Source: Candidatus Rifleibacteriota bacterium | Lineage (GTDB): Bacteria; Muiribacteriota; Ozemobacteria; Ozemobacterales; Ozemobacteraceae | Assembly (NCBI GenBank): GCA_015232575.1 | Contig: JADFZL010000002.1 | Coordinates: forward strand, 496,001-560,000 | Direction of reading: 5' to 3' | DNA: 64,000 bases | Shown: piece by piece, positions 54,297-62,319 of the stretch | Position numbering within the stretch: position 1 is the first letter of the stretch | How the letters are laid out: each line of letters begins with the position of its first letter | Notes under the pieces: model-generated | The model's database searches: none | Seen by the model: the letters and a program-made list of their open reading frames with translations, nothing else | What the model was told of the DNA's origin: nothing | Program-made: the position numbers and the translations under genes

Positions 54297-56240
54297 TCAA
54301 TACTTTTCAGGAAAGTGATATTTCAGGAAGATGTTTCCCGCGATTCCACGTAAAAAATAAGAGGCAAGGCGGAATGAATTCCCTGAGGTCTGAGAGTATT
54401 TATAACTTTCCCATATTTCCCTCATGGTTGAAACTTCAATATATTGCTTCACCAGCTTTGAATTTTCCATTTCTTTTAGCTCCTTTTCGACTTCATCAGC
54501 ATCATTGAGCATGCGTAATCCAAAGTCTGCCGATTGCTTTCCACGTATTTGATTTAGTCTGACTTCGTCGGGGATAATACCATTCATTGCCCGTCTGATT
54601 ACAGCTCTGGTATTTCCATTGTGGTTGTACTCATTATTGGGAATTCTCAGGCAGAATTCCAAAAGCCGAAGATCAACAGTGGGATCTCTGACTTCGATTC
54701 CAAAAAAAGAACCACTAGCGTGCCAGAAAGGACCAGTAATGCTGGAGTTCAACTCAATAATTCTCTGACGTTCTTTATCGGGAGAAAGCCGTTGCAGCTT
54801 GAAGCAATTCTTCCATCTTGCCTGCGCAAGATCACATATTCCTGTTTTATTGGCAAGATATGGTGAAATCACCGAATATTTAGAGAACCTTGGTATAAAA
54901 TAATCTGAGTTTTTTTTTAATTTGTTAAGGAAAGGAGATAGAATTGGTCTTATCAGATTGGATTTTATCGCTTCAAAAAGTGTTTTACCCTGAGCGGCCT
55001 TCCAGTCTATCAAGGCACGCTTTCCTTCTTGCCACATTCCCTTGGAAAATAGCAATAGAATCCGGTTGGTCCCTCCATCCCATGATACAACAGAGTTTCC
55101 CATCTGTCCCGTTAGAAGAGCTTTGCAGCCATGATTCCTGGCATCCATCAAAAGAGCATTTATCCAATAAAGATTGGATAATGCATGGGGAATTGTCCGG
55201 AGAATTTGAATTGACCGACGAATCTCAGCAATTGGCGAAAATAATCTGGCGCAAACTGGGTAATGTATAATGTTTGGATATTTTTCTGCGACAAGATGTG
55301 CAAGGTGGAATTCATCAGCAATTCCCTCTGAAAAAAGAAGGTCTGGAGATCTTATTGGGATTGAAGTAAATGCAGCTAGATTTTCATGATTCAAATCCAA
55401 TTGTTCTGCCGCCAGCGCCGTAACAGAAGACGAGTCCAGCCCTGCACTTAATGTTGTTGCAACAGATTCGATGCTTCTGAGTCGAACTGAAACTGCTCGG
55501 CGAAAAAGTTCAAGGAAGACTTCAAGATAATCGTGAGTTGAATAAAAGCTGTCTTCAATAATATCTTCAGGATTCCAGAACCTCATGATGTTCAGGTTCT
55601 GCGAATTTACAGTTAGACAATGTCCGGGAAGAAGGCTGAAGACGTTTCTCCATAGTGTTTTTTTTAAATCACCTCTGGTATGTGTTACAAGAAAGTAACC
55701 AAATTGTAATTCATCCAGTTCGTTATTAACATCCGGGTGAGCAAGAACCGCTTCCATGTTTGAAGCAAAAACAAGTAAGGCATGGGAGAAAAAGTAGTAT
55801 AAACCAGTGTTGCCCAGGTGATCACGAGCGACAAACAGCTCTTTTTTTCTCTCGTTCCAAATGGAAAAAGACCAGTCTCCGAAAAGTCTTTGAGGAGATT
55901 CCTTTTCCCAGAACTGCCAGGCTTTGAAAATGAGTTCAGGATCTGAAACGGAGTGTTTTTCTGTATCTGCAATCCCGAATGTGTCGCAAAGTTCATCTCT
56001 ATTATCCAGCCTGGCTGTTGCAGTAAAGAGTGAATAGCCATTTTCGTCGAATAGAGGCTGCTTTTCAAATTTTGATTCCGGAGTAACGCAAATCTGATGA
56101 AAACCCATTCCCGAACTTTCAAAAATTTTGATATTACTTGAATCAGAAGGAAACTTTCTTAATGCGTTCTGCATTTTTGAAAGTTTTTCAATGCCTGCTT
56201 TTTCACCATTCAAGTTAACAAATCCAAATATTTCACTCAT
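54297..56240 (-). CDS. asparagine synthetase homologue, probable lasso-type macrolactam cyclase
   Basis: 647 residues, AsnB architecture. The N-terminal glutaminase-like domain (1-200) begins MSEIFGFVNL, so the nucleophilic Cys2 needed to use glutamine is absent, as in lasso cyclases such as McjC. LFGDWSFSIWNERKKELFVARDHLG is seen as RLFGDWSFSIWNE and VARDHLGNTGLYYF. The synthetase domain has the PPi loop LSAGLDSSS at about 264-271 (SGG changed to SAG) and the later GIEVRDPTVDLRLLEFCLRI and NGNTRAVIRRAM segments. Expected to adenylate the precursor Asp side chain and join it to the core N-terminus. Opposite strand from the precursor, upstream neighbour is the chorismatase (43 bases). Confidence 0.88.
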   Translation of the reverse strand: MSEIFGFVNLNGEKAGIEKLSKMQNALRKFPSDSSNIKIFESSGMGFHQICVTPESKFEKQPLFDENGYSLFTATARLDNRDELCDTFGIADTEKHSVSDPELIFKAWQFWEKESPQRLFGDWSFSIWNERKKELFVARDHLGNTGLYYFFSHALLVFASNMEAVLAHPDVNNELDELQFGYFLVTHTRGDLKKTLWRNVFSLLPGHCLTVNSQNLNIMRFWNPEDIIEDSFYSTHDYLEVFLELFRRAVSVRLRSIESVATTLSAGLDSSSVTALAAEQLDLNHENLAAFTSIPIRSPDLLFSEGIADEFHLAHLVAEKYPNIIHYPVCARLFSPIAEIRRSIQILRTIPHALSNLYWINALLMDARNHGCKALLTGQMGNSVVSWDGGTNRILLLFSKGMWQEGKRALIDWKAAQGKTLFEAIKSNLIRPILSPFLNKLKKNSDYFIPRFSKYSVISPYLANKTGICDLAQARWKNCFKLQRLSPDKERQRIIELNSSITGPFWHASGSFFGIEVRDPTVDLRLLEFCLRIPNNEYNHNGNTRAVIRRAMNGIIPDEVRLNQIRGKQSADFGLRMLNDADEVEKELKEMENSKLVKQYIEVSTMREIWESYKYSQTSGNSFRLASYFLRGIAGNIFLKYHFPEKY

Positions 56241-56283
56241 AAGTTTTCACTTGATATCTAAAAAGCATTGATTAATAACAGTT

Positions 56284-57291
56284 CTATATGATTCCTTCAA
56301 TTTCGATCAATAAATCACTTCGACATAAATCGGCTTTAACGTAGGCAATCTGAGCATCTTTTGAAAATGTTTTATGAAGCGAATTCTGGACAATGTTATA
56401 GTCACAGTCATCTTTCAGATAGACGACCAATCTCTGAATATCAGCAAGCGAAAGTGCTATTTGAATGCCGTGCTTCTGGAGATTATCCCTGGAAATTAGT
56501 GCTCTGATGTTTTCCAGTGTTTCTGCGCACTGCTTTTCGATATTTCCCGGATGCATGCTTTCTGTTCCTGCAATGCTGGCAGTTCCTGAAATATAAAGAT
56601 TGAAGCCTGAAAAATGGCTCAGATAAATTCCTCTTGAAAATGAGGGTGCTCTGACTCCATATTTTGAAGGGTAATTAAAAGCTGGTGTTTGTCGGGGATT
56701 TTCTATGGCGACCATGCTCTTTCGGGCAAAAGCAAGAAAAAAAATGGATATTTCATCTGAAACGTTTCCAACCGCTGTACTTGCAGGATATATGATTTTA
56801 TTTGTTTTGTTGAACTCATGGACAAACGCTTCAGATCGCCCAAAGCTGAAAGCTTTATATCGTACGTTTCCAGAAATATCAGAATCTGTGATTTTCGGTA
56901 GATAATTCCAAGTTCGGTAGAGATCAGGGAAATTCAATTTTTCAGTTAATTTGAAAGCTTCTGAATACATTTTTTCTGCAATTATACTTATGGAATTATC
57001 CGGACATTCTTTTATTGAAGAGCAACCAAAAAGATTATTCGTATCATGAGCAAGAGAATAATACTCACTTTCAAGATAATTAACCTTTTCATGAGAAAAA
57101 AAGATTTTATAATAATTACTGGCACCCATTACAGGACATTTGATAAAAACATTTGGAATATGGCTAAGTTTTTTCGGAATGTTATTTTTCAACCCATATT
57201 GTACTATTCCGAAAATCGTGTCTGAGCATTCACGTGAACAAATTGTGTTTTCATCATGCAATACCACTTCCACTGTTTTTTCACAATTCAC
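56284..57291 (-). CDS. chorismatase (FkbO/Hyg5/XanB2 family)
   Basis: 335 residues, family length. Key blocks: RTWNYLPKI, ARKSMVAIENPRQTPAFNYP, seen as IENPRQTPAFNYPSKYG, VRAPSFSRG, FNLYISGTASIAGTESMHPG, QCAETLENIRALI and the C-terminal ADLCRSDLLIEIEGI with the conserved catalytic Glu. The family hydrolyses chorismate to 3,4-dihydroxycyclohexadienoate (FkbO) or 3-/4-hydroxybenzoate (Hyg5, XanB2); which product is made here cannot be decided from memory. It is transcribed just before the AsnB homologue, so an aromatic acid unit may feed the same pathway, for example as an acyl group activated by AsnB. The combination is unexpected. Confidence 0.85.
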   Translation of the reverse strand: MNCEKTVEVVLHDENTICSRECSDTIFGIVQYGLKNNIPKKLSHIPNVFIKCPVMGASNYYKIFFSHEKVNYLESEYYSLAHDTNNLFGCSSIKECPDNSISIIAEKMYSEAFKLTEKLNFPDLYRTWNYLPKITDSDISGNVRYKAFSFGRSEAFVHEFNKTNKIIYPASTAVGNVSDEISIFFLAFARKSMVAIENPRQTPAFNYPSKYGVRAPSFSRGIYLSHFSGFNLYISGTASIAGTESMHPGNIEKQCAETLENIRALISRDNLQKHGIQIALSLADIQRLVVYLKDDCDYNIVQNSLHKTFSKDAQIAYVKADLCRSDLLIEIEGII

Positions 57292-57379
57292 CTTTGATAA
57301 CCTCTTCCAATAAAGTAAATATCTTTGGCTGTTTTCAGCAATCTGATTTGATTACGGGCTATGAACTGGATTAGTTTAT

Positions 57380-58933
57380 TCAAATCCAGACAATTAAGAT
57401 TTCGTCTTCTTCGTAATGTACAAATTCTTTTGTTCTTCTTTTGTCCATTATCAGCATGAAACTTTTATTAACGGATTCGGCAAGCATATATTCTTTCAAT
57501 CTCTGTTTACCCTGATTATGATATTCTTCGCCGCGCCAGATTTTCAGTTCCACTACAAATTTCTCGTCTCTGAAAACAACTACTATGTCCAGTCTTTTTT
57601 CGGCACTGGTTTCAACTTCCTTGAAACTGAAGCCGATTCCGTTGATTATTGGCTTTAAAAAGACCAGAAACAACAGCCTTAAATCTTTTTCGAGGAATTC
57701 ATCTGATTTCAAAGCGTCACTCTGACTGTATTTTTCTTTAATTACCTCTTGAAATTTCAACATTACCTTTGTCATGTCAAGCTTTCCGGAAGGTTTCAGA
57801 TACAAAGAAGTATTGGAGTTGGCAGTCAATTCGGTTCCCTGATTTTTTTCAGAAATTCCGGCAGTAATATGGTTTGAAATATATTCTTCAAATATTTTGT
57901 TGTGAATTGAGATTTTTCCATTGTTATTTTGTATGTAACCGTAGATATAGGCAAGGTTAGTTAAGGGTGAGGAAATTACAAAGGTGAAGCTGATTCCAGA
58001 GAAAATTATTCTTTCAATAAAACCGAAAAGTTCTTTATTATTTTCTAGATTTTTTATCAGGTCGTCGAATAGCGTATTAGACTCGTTTAGAAGCTGTTTA
58101 ACGGCCTCATCTATATCAGTGGGAGTCCAGTTTTTAATATTGCGTTCGGGAAGAATCGTCTCATCGACGATTTTACAGAGCTTGCTTACCAGGAAAGGGT
58201 AGCCGTTTGTCCAGAAAAAGATTCTCTGGCTTACAGCAGGGATATCCATTTCATTTTTTGTTTCAATCGAGTATTGTGAAAGCATTGTAGCTATTTCGGC
58301 AGGTTTAAAACTCATGTCAACATTAAAATCAGCTGCTATATTCCATGGACTGTTATATTTTCTTTCTTCATCGGGTCTAAGCTTCAATTTCAATGATTTG
58401 ACATCATGTACACCAGCTAATACTACCGAATGGAATGTGATGTCTTTATCCATTTGAGCTTTTAAATATTTGTCCCGAAGCATTCCCAGAAAATTAAGAA
58501 AAAGCTGGTTATTGCTTGATTTGTCGACTTCATCAATCAACAAAACCACTTTAGAATCTATTTCTGTCAAAGCTTCACTGATAGCTTTTGAAAGATATGG
58601 AAAATCGTTGACCTGCATCATGGAATTATTTTGTTTTATCGAAAAAATTTTTGAAATGTATTGAAGAAAGGTCGGGCAGAAGGTTTTCGGCGATTCAAAA
58701 AAATCATCGCCCATTCCTTCAAAACTGATATTTATAATCAGGTAATCTTTGTTCTCTTCTAAAGCTTTTTCAATACGGAACAAAGTGGTCGTTTTTCCAT
58801 ATTGTCTTGGACGGTTAATGACGAAATACTCGCCATCTTCGATAAGCTTGAGAATCTGTTTCAGCTTGGCAGATGTATCTACCATGTAATGGCGTTTGGG
58901 ATTGCATGTCCCTGTAATATTGAATTTTTTCAT
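57380..58933 (-). CDS. AAA-ATPase-like protein with C-terminal PD-(D/E)XK domain
   Basis: 517 residues. N-terminal P-loop FVINRPRQYGKTTTLFRIEK (RPRQxGKT type, about 36-50) and Walker B VVLLIDEVDKSS place it in the AAA-ATPase_like family (PF09820). The C-terminus carries a PD-(D/E)XK-like core KRLDIVVVFRDEKFVVELKIWRG, seen as RLDIVVVFRDEKFVVELKIW, with Asp and E-x-K (PDDEXK_9 type). Such genes are common in mobile or defence-linked islands; function is unproven. It lies between the chorismatase gene and the FemAB-like gene and likely inserted there. Not obviously part of the RiPP pathway. Confidence 0.88.
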   Translation of the reverse strand: MKKFNITGTCNPKRHYMVDTSAKLKQILKLIEDGEYFVINRPRQYGKTTTLFRIEKALEENKDYLIINISFEGMGDDFFESPKTFCPTFLQYISKIFSIKQNNSMMQVNDFPYLSKAISEALTEIDSKVVLLIDEVDKSSNNQLFLNFLGMLRDKYLKAQMDKDITFHSVVLAGVHDVKSLKLKLRPDEERKYNSPWNIAADFNVDMSFKPAEIATMLSQYSIETKNEMDIPAVSQRIFFWTNGYPFLVSKLCKIVDETILPERNIKNWTPTDIDEAVKQLLNESNTLFDDLIKNLENNKELFGFIERIIFSGISFTFVISSPLTNLAYIYGYIQNNNGKISIHNKIFEEYISNHITAGISEKNQGTELTANSNTSLYLKPSGKLDMTKVMLKFQEVIKEKYSQSDALKSDEFLEKDLRLLFLVFLKPIINGIGFSFKEVETSAEKRLDIVVVFRDEKFVVELKIWRGEEYHNQGKQRLKEYMLAESVNKSFMLIMDKRRTKEFVHYEEDEILIVWI

Positions 58934-59030
58934 TCCTGCTCTCCCTGTGAGATACTTCCAAAATCCTACATTAACTAATACTTTGCCGTCAAGTCAGTTA
59001 ACAACAAATCATCAGGCCCAATTGAGCACA

Positions 59031-60110
59031 TTAACAGACATCATTGCCAGTCAGCGGTTTTTTGATGTGCCAGATTTGAAAAATATTCTTGAATTTTGCC
59101 GAATCTGGATATTTGCTGAGGGTTAATTCTCTTAATTGCTGATATTTTTCGTTTTGAAATATTTTTTTTCCTGTTTTGTAGGGCGCTCTTCCGGATGCTA
59201 TTGCTTTTTTAAATCTGAGAAGGTTGTTTTCAGGGGCTGTGTTGCTGCCACCGCCCAGGAAGAATATCCGTCTTTTCTCTGCAGTCAGCGTCATTATACA
59301 GTGATAGAAAAGAAAATTGTTTGGTCTCAGGTGCAGATGGTTTTGGTCTGAACCGCCGAGAAAATAATACGTTGTACCAGAAGATGGAGTTTCGATTAAA
59401 AAAATCATTGCAATTGGAACATTGGAAAGATATGCTCCAAATAACCTTGGCCTGAGCTTATTTGAATTCATTTTAATGAAAAAGCTTTTCTGGAAAAAAT
59501 AAAAGTCTGTTGCATCAGCTTTTTTCATGGTGTTTGTATAAAGATTAATAAATGAATCAATTTCTGCAGAAAAGAAAGCTTCTCTGAAAGAAAGGCCTGA
59601 TTTGAAGGCCCTTTTTACGCCTCTGACAAACTCCGGGCGCATTTCCATGTGCAATTCATCAGAACCTTTTGTTAAATCTGCAAAAACAGTTTCTCTGTTA
59701 AATTCTATAAGCATTTTATTGCATGGATAGAAGGTTTCATTCTTTATCAGCGGATGAAACCTTATAAATTCACAGATAATATTTTCCGAAATTGCCCACT
59801 TTTCAAATTCCTGACAAGCATTTTGCAGAAAAATAATATCCTGAGAATTAGAAAGCGGCCCGCCGAAACCATAAGCTGACTCAATGTCAAAGAAATCAGA
59901 TTCGGGTATTCTTCGCTTTATAAAGCAGTTGATCCAGACTTTGTCTGATTCGCGAAAAAGAAATAGAATCGGTTCAGTGCAGGATTCGCTATCCATAACC
60001 CATGCTGAAACGTAATCTGATTCCCAGAAGATGTCATAAGGGATACCGAATTCAGAAATTGTTTTGAAATCCCAATGATTCAGGACTTCTGTGCTGCAGA
60101 GATGACCCAA
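59031..60110 (-). CDS. FemAB/GNAT-like acyltransferase
   Basis: 359 residues from a TTG at 60110; no better start exists. Resembles the FemAB-like GNAT group with two linked acyltransferase lobes: LHMEMRPEFVRGVKRAFKSG (positively charged helix), FFLGGGSNTAPENNLLRFKK and an ending near YKTGKKIF, all usual for peptidoglycan-bridge or exopolysaccharide-associated FemAB proteins. It would move an amino acid or acyl group from a tRNA or CoA donor. It overlaps the methyltransferase stop by 31 bases, so the two are coupled. Participation in the RiPP pathway is possible but it is cotranscribed with apt and HEAT genes. Confidence 0.75.
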   Translation of the reverse strand: MGHLCSTEVLNHWDFKTISEFGIPYDIFWESDYVSAWVMDSESCTEPILFLFRESDKVWINCFIKRRIPESDFFDIESAYGFGGPLSNSQDIIFLQNACQEFEKWAISENIICEFIRFHPLIKNETFYPCNKMLIEFNRETVFADLTKGSDELHMEMRPEFVRGVKRAFKSGLSFREAFFSAEIDSFINLYTNTMKKADATDFYFFQKSFFIKMNSNKLRPRLFGAYLSNVPIAMIFLIETPSSGTTYYFLGGSDQNHLHLRPNNFLFYHCIMTLTAEKRRIFFLGGGSNTAPENNLLRFKKAIASGRAPYKTGKKIFQNEKYQQLRELTLSKYPDSAKFKNIFQIWHIKKPLTGNDVC

Positions 60111-60760
60111 ATTTTTATCTCTCTTTTCATTCCTTCGAATGTTCTGGTAATTGTTTCCAGAGAAACAGCTGAAAAATCAGAGAGCAGACATTCGAGTTCT
60201 TCTCTTGTTGAAAAATGAGTGGTTCCGAGATTTCTGTAGGGTCCTTCACAAACATTTCTGAATGTGTTTTCTTCTATTTTTTCACCTGTACCATAACCCC
60301 ATGAATTGGTGGATGGCATCATTGCAAAAATCTTTCCACCGGGTTTCAATAGGCGTGCAAATTGCTTATAGACTGCTTTCATAACATCAAGTCTATTTTG
60401 ATGTACTGCGCTAATGTCAATAATACAATCAAAACTGGAGTCTGCGAAGGGCATACAGACCAAGTCGCCCCGAATAGTCGAGAAGTTATTCAGAGATTCC
60501 TTTATAAGTCTTGATTTAGCTCTGGCAAGCGCTGTATGTGAGCCATCCAGGCCGGTTGCAGAAAAACCTTCGCGTGCAAGATACCACAAAGATGAGCCAG
60601 CACCACATCCAGCGTCAAGAACATACTTTTTTCTGCGTTCCGGAACGTCAGGAAAATTGCGTGCCATGAACCTTACGAGTTCTTCGGACGGATATTTTCC
60701 CCATTCATGGTTTGAGAAGATTTCTTCCCATACCGGATCCCAGGATTTATTACAAAGCAT
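60080..60760 (-). CDS. class I SAM-dependent methyltransferase
   Basis: 226 residues. SAM motif I is YVLDAGCGAGSSLWYLA, motif II ATGLDGSHTALARAKSR, motif IV SFDCIIDISAVHQNR and post-motif GGKIFAMMPS. Methyltransf_11/25-type. The substrate is not apparent. The ATG (60760) overlaps the end of the HEAT gene by 11 bases and the 3' end overlaps the acyltransferase gene by 31, so it sits in a packed operon. Confidence 0.9.
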   Translation of the reverse strand: MLCNKSWDPVWEEIFSNHEWGKYPSEELVRFMARNFPDVPERRKKYVLDAGCGAGSSLWYLAREGFSATGLDGSHTALARAKSRLIKESLNNFSTIRGDLVCMPFADSSFDCIIDISAVHQNRLDVMKAVYKQFARLLKPGGKIFAMMPSTNSWGYGTGEKIEENTFRNVCEGPYRNLGTTHFSTREELECLLSDFSAVSLETITRTFEGMKREIKIWVISAAQKS

Positions 60761-61733
60761 CTAGAATGTCCAGGGTTTCTTCTGCTTTGCTTCTTACTTC
60801 TCCGGATTCGTCCTCTAGCAGTTCAATAACAACTTTTCTGGAACTGACGTCCTTGATCATTCTCAATGCGTCAAGAATTCCGAGACGAGTTTGGATACAT
60901 GCAGATTTAATAGATTCCAGCAGGAAGGGAACCGCTTTTTTTCCGTGTTTGGAAATACTTCTGACGGCGTTTTTACGAACTAGCCAGGAAGGGTCTGCAA
61001 AAAATTTTACAATCCTTTCGCGGTCTTCAGATGCATTGAGTTCTCCAAGGGCATACAGGGCCGATGCTCTCATATACTCTTCATCAGAGTTAAGCATGTC
61101 GCAGATAATTTCCCTTCCTTTTTTGTCTCCGATAGAAACCAGCGCCAGAGCGATATTTGCTCTTACCCGGTTAGATGGGTCATTTAACATTTTGACCAGC
61201 GATTTTTTCAGCTCGCTCTTTTCGAGTTTAAGTTTGGCAAGAGCTTCAACGCAATTGGCGCGAACTCTGCCGTCCGGGTCTTCAAGATATAGTGCGAGAA
61301 CAGGAAACATTTTTTCATTTCCAATGCATCCGAGGGTTTTAACTAATGTTGCTCTTACGTGCGTTTCCTGTTCATCCTGGAGGTGATCAGCAATAACCTG
61401 TGCTAGTGCAGGGTTTCCAACTGTTGCGAGTGCGTCGGCAACTTGAACACGTACCCATTCATTCGGATCAGCAAGTGCAGTTACAAGAGCTTCTCTTGCT
61501 TCACTTATATGGAGATTGGCTATAGCTGCTGCGGCCTGAGATCGAACTCTGGAATTTTCATCATCCAGAAGAGCAACGATTTTTCTTGATACTGCTGATT
61601 TTTCTTCGCCGTCAAGAGTTTTCCAGTCATCAAGTCCGTGAATTGCGGAAGCTTTTTTTAATGACAGAAAACGTTTTTCCCATTCGGAATTATCAAGATC
61701 TGTTGCCCATTTTGGTGAATTTTCGGAAGACAT
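60750..61733 (-). CDS. HEAT-repeat protein 1
   Basis: 327 residues from ATG 61733 (AAAGGA 6 bases upstream; a longer frame to 61748 lacks a site). Mostly PBS-lyase type HEAT repeats of about 31 residues, each with a D-x-N/E-x2-V-R-x3-A pattern: DDENSRVRSQAAAAIANL, DPNEWVRVQVADALATVG, DEQETHVRATLVKTLGCIG, DPDGRVRANCVEALAKL, DPSNRVRANIALALVSIG and others. A protein-binding scaffold; partner unknown. It follows apt (11 bases between) and resembles HEAT protein 2. Confidence 0.9.
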   Translation of the reverse strand: MSSENSPKWATDLDNSEWEKRFLSLKKASAIHGLDDWKTLDGEEKSAVSRKIVALLDDENSRVRSQAAAAIANLHISEAREALVTALADPNEWVRVQVADALATVGNPALAQVIADHLQDEQETHVRATLVKTLGCIGNEKMFPVLALYLEDPDGRVRANCVEALAKLKLEKSELKKSLVKMLNDPSNRVRANIALALVSIGDKKGREIICDMLNSDEEYMRASALYALGELNASEDRERIVKFFADPSWLVRKNAVRSISKHGKKAVPFLLESIKSACIQTRLGILDALRMIKDVSSRKVVIELLEDESGEVRSKAEETLDILDAL

Positions 61734-61744
61734 TGGAAATCCTT

Positions 61745-62257
61745 TCAATAAGATAAAACAGAATAAATATTTTCTCCAGCGAGTTTCTCGCAGCCTTTTA
61801 GTTCTTTTAGTTCCACAAGAAATGCGATTCCAACGAGATCAGCTCCAAGGTCGCGCAAAAGGGTTTTAGCCGCAACAGCAGTTCCGCCGGTAGCAATTAC
61901 ATCATCAACAAGCAGAATGCGCTGGTTTTTCCTGACAGCATCCTCGTGAATTTCAACTGCGTCAGAACCGTATTCAAGCTTGTACTCGCATCTTCTGGTT
62001 TTATATGGAAGTTTGCCGGGTTTTCTTATGGGTATAAAACCAACTCCCATTCTCAGTGCCAAAGCCGAACCCAGAATAAAACCTCTTGATTCGATGCCTG
62101 CAATGCGGTCTATTTTTTTATCTTTGAAATGATCTGCTATCTTATCGACCGCTTCTGTAAAACCTTTTGAGTCGCCAAGCAGCGGAGTGATATCTTTGAA
62201 AAGTATTCCTTTTTTGGGGAAATCGGGAATATCTCTGATAAATTTTCCAAGATCCAT
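61745..62257 (-). CDS. apt: adenine phosphoribosyltransferase
   Basis: 170 residues, standard length. Converts adenine and PRPP to AMP, the purine salvage step. Landmarks: IRDIPDFPKKGILFKDITPLL, IAGIESRGFILG, RKPGKLPYKT and the PRPP-binding ILLVDDVIATGGTAVAA. GGAG precedes the ATG. Cytoplasmic homodimer. Flanked by two HEAT-repeat genes in a close operon. Confidence 0.98.
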   Translation of the reverse strand: MDLGKFIRDIPDFPKKGILFKDITPLLGDSKGFTEAVDKIADHFKDKKIDRIAGIESRGFILGSALALRMGVGFIPIRKPGKLPYKTRRCEYKLEYGSDAVEIHEDAVRKNQRILLVDDVIATGGTAVAAKTLLRDLGADLVGIAFLVELKELKGCEKLAGENIYSVLSY

Positions 62258-62319
62258 TTTTTTCTCCTTAATTTGTCTTTATTGAATTCAGAAGTTCGGA
62301 ATCATAGGCGGTTCACTAC

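Noticed and set aside
54297..56240. Ordinary asparagine synthetase AsnB
   Set aside because: The N-terminal nucleophilic Cys is replaced (MSE), the PPi loop is SAG instead of SGG, and the neighbours are RiPP enzymes, so cyclase is preferred.
60712..61386. 224-codon plus-strand frame opposite HEAT protein 1
   Set aside because: Antisense shadow of the HEAT repeats.
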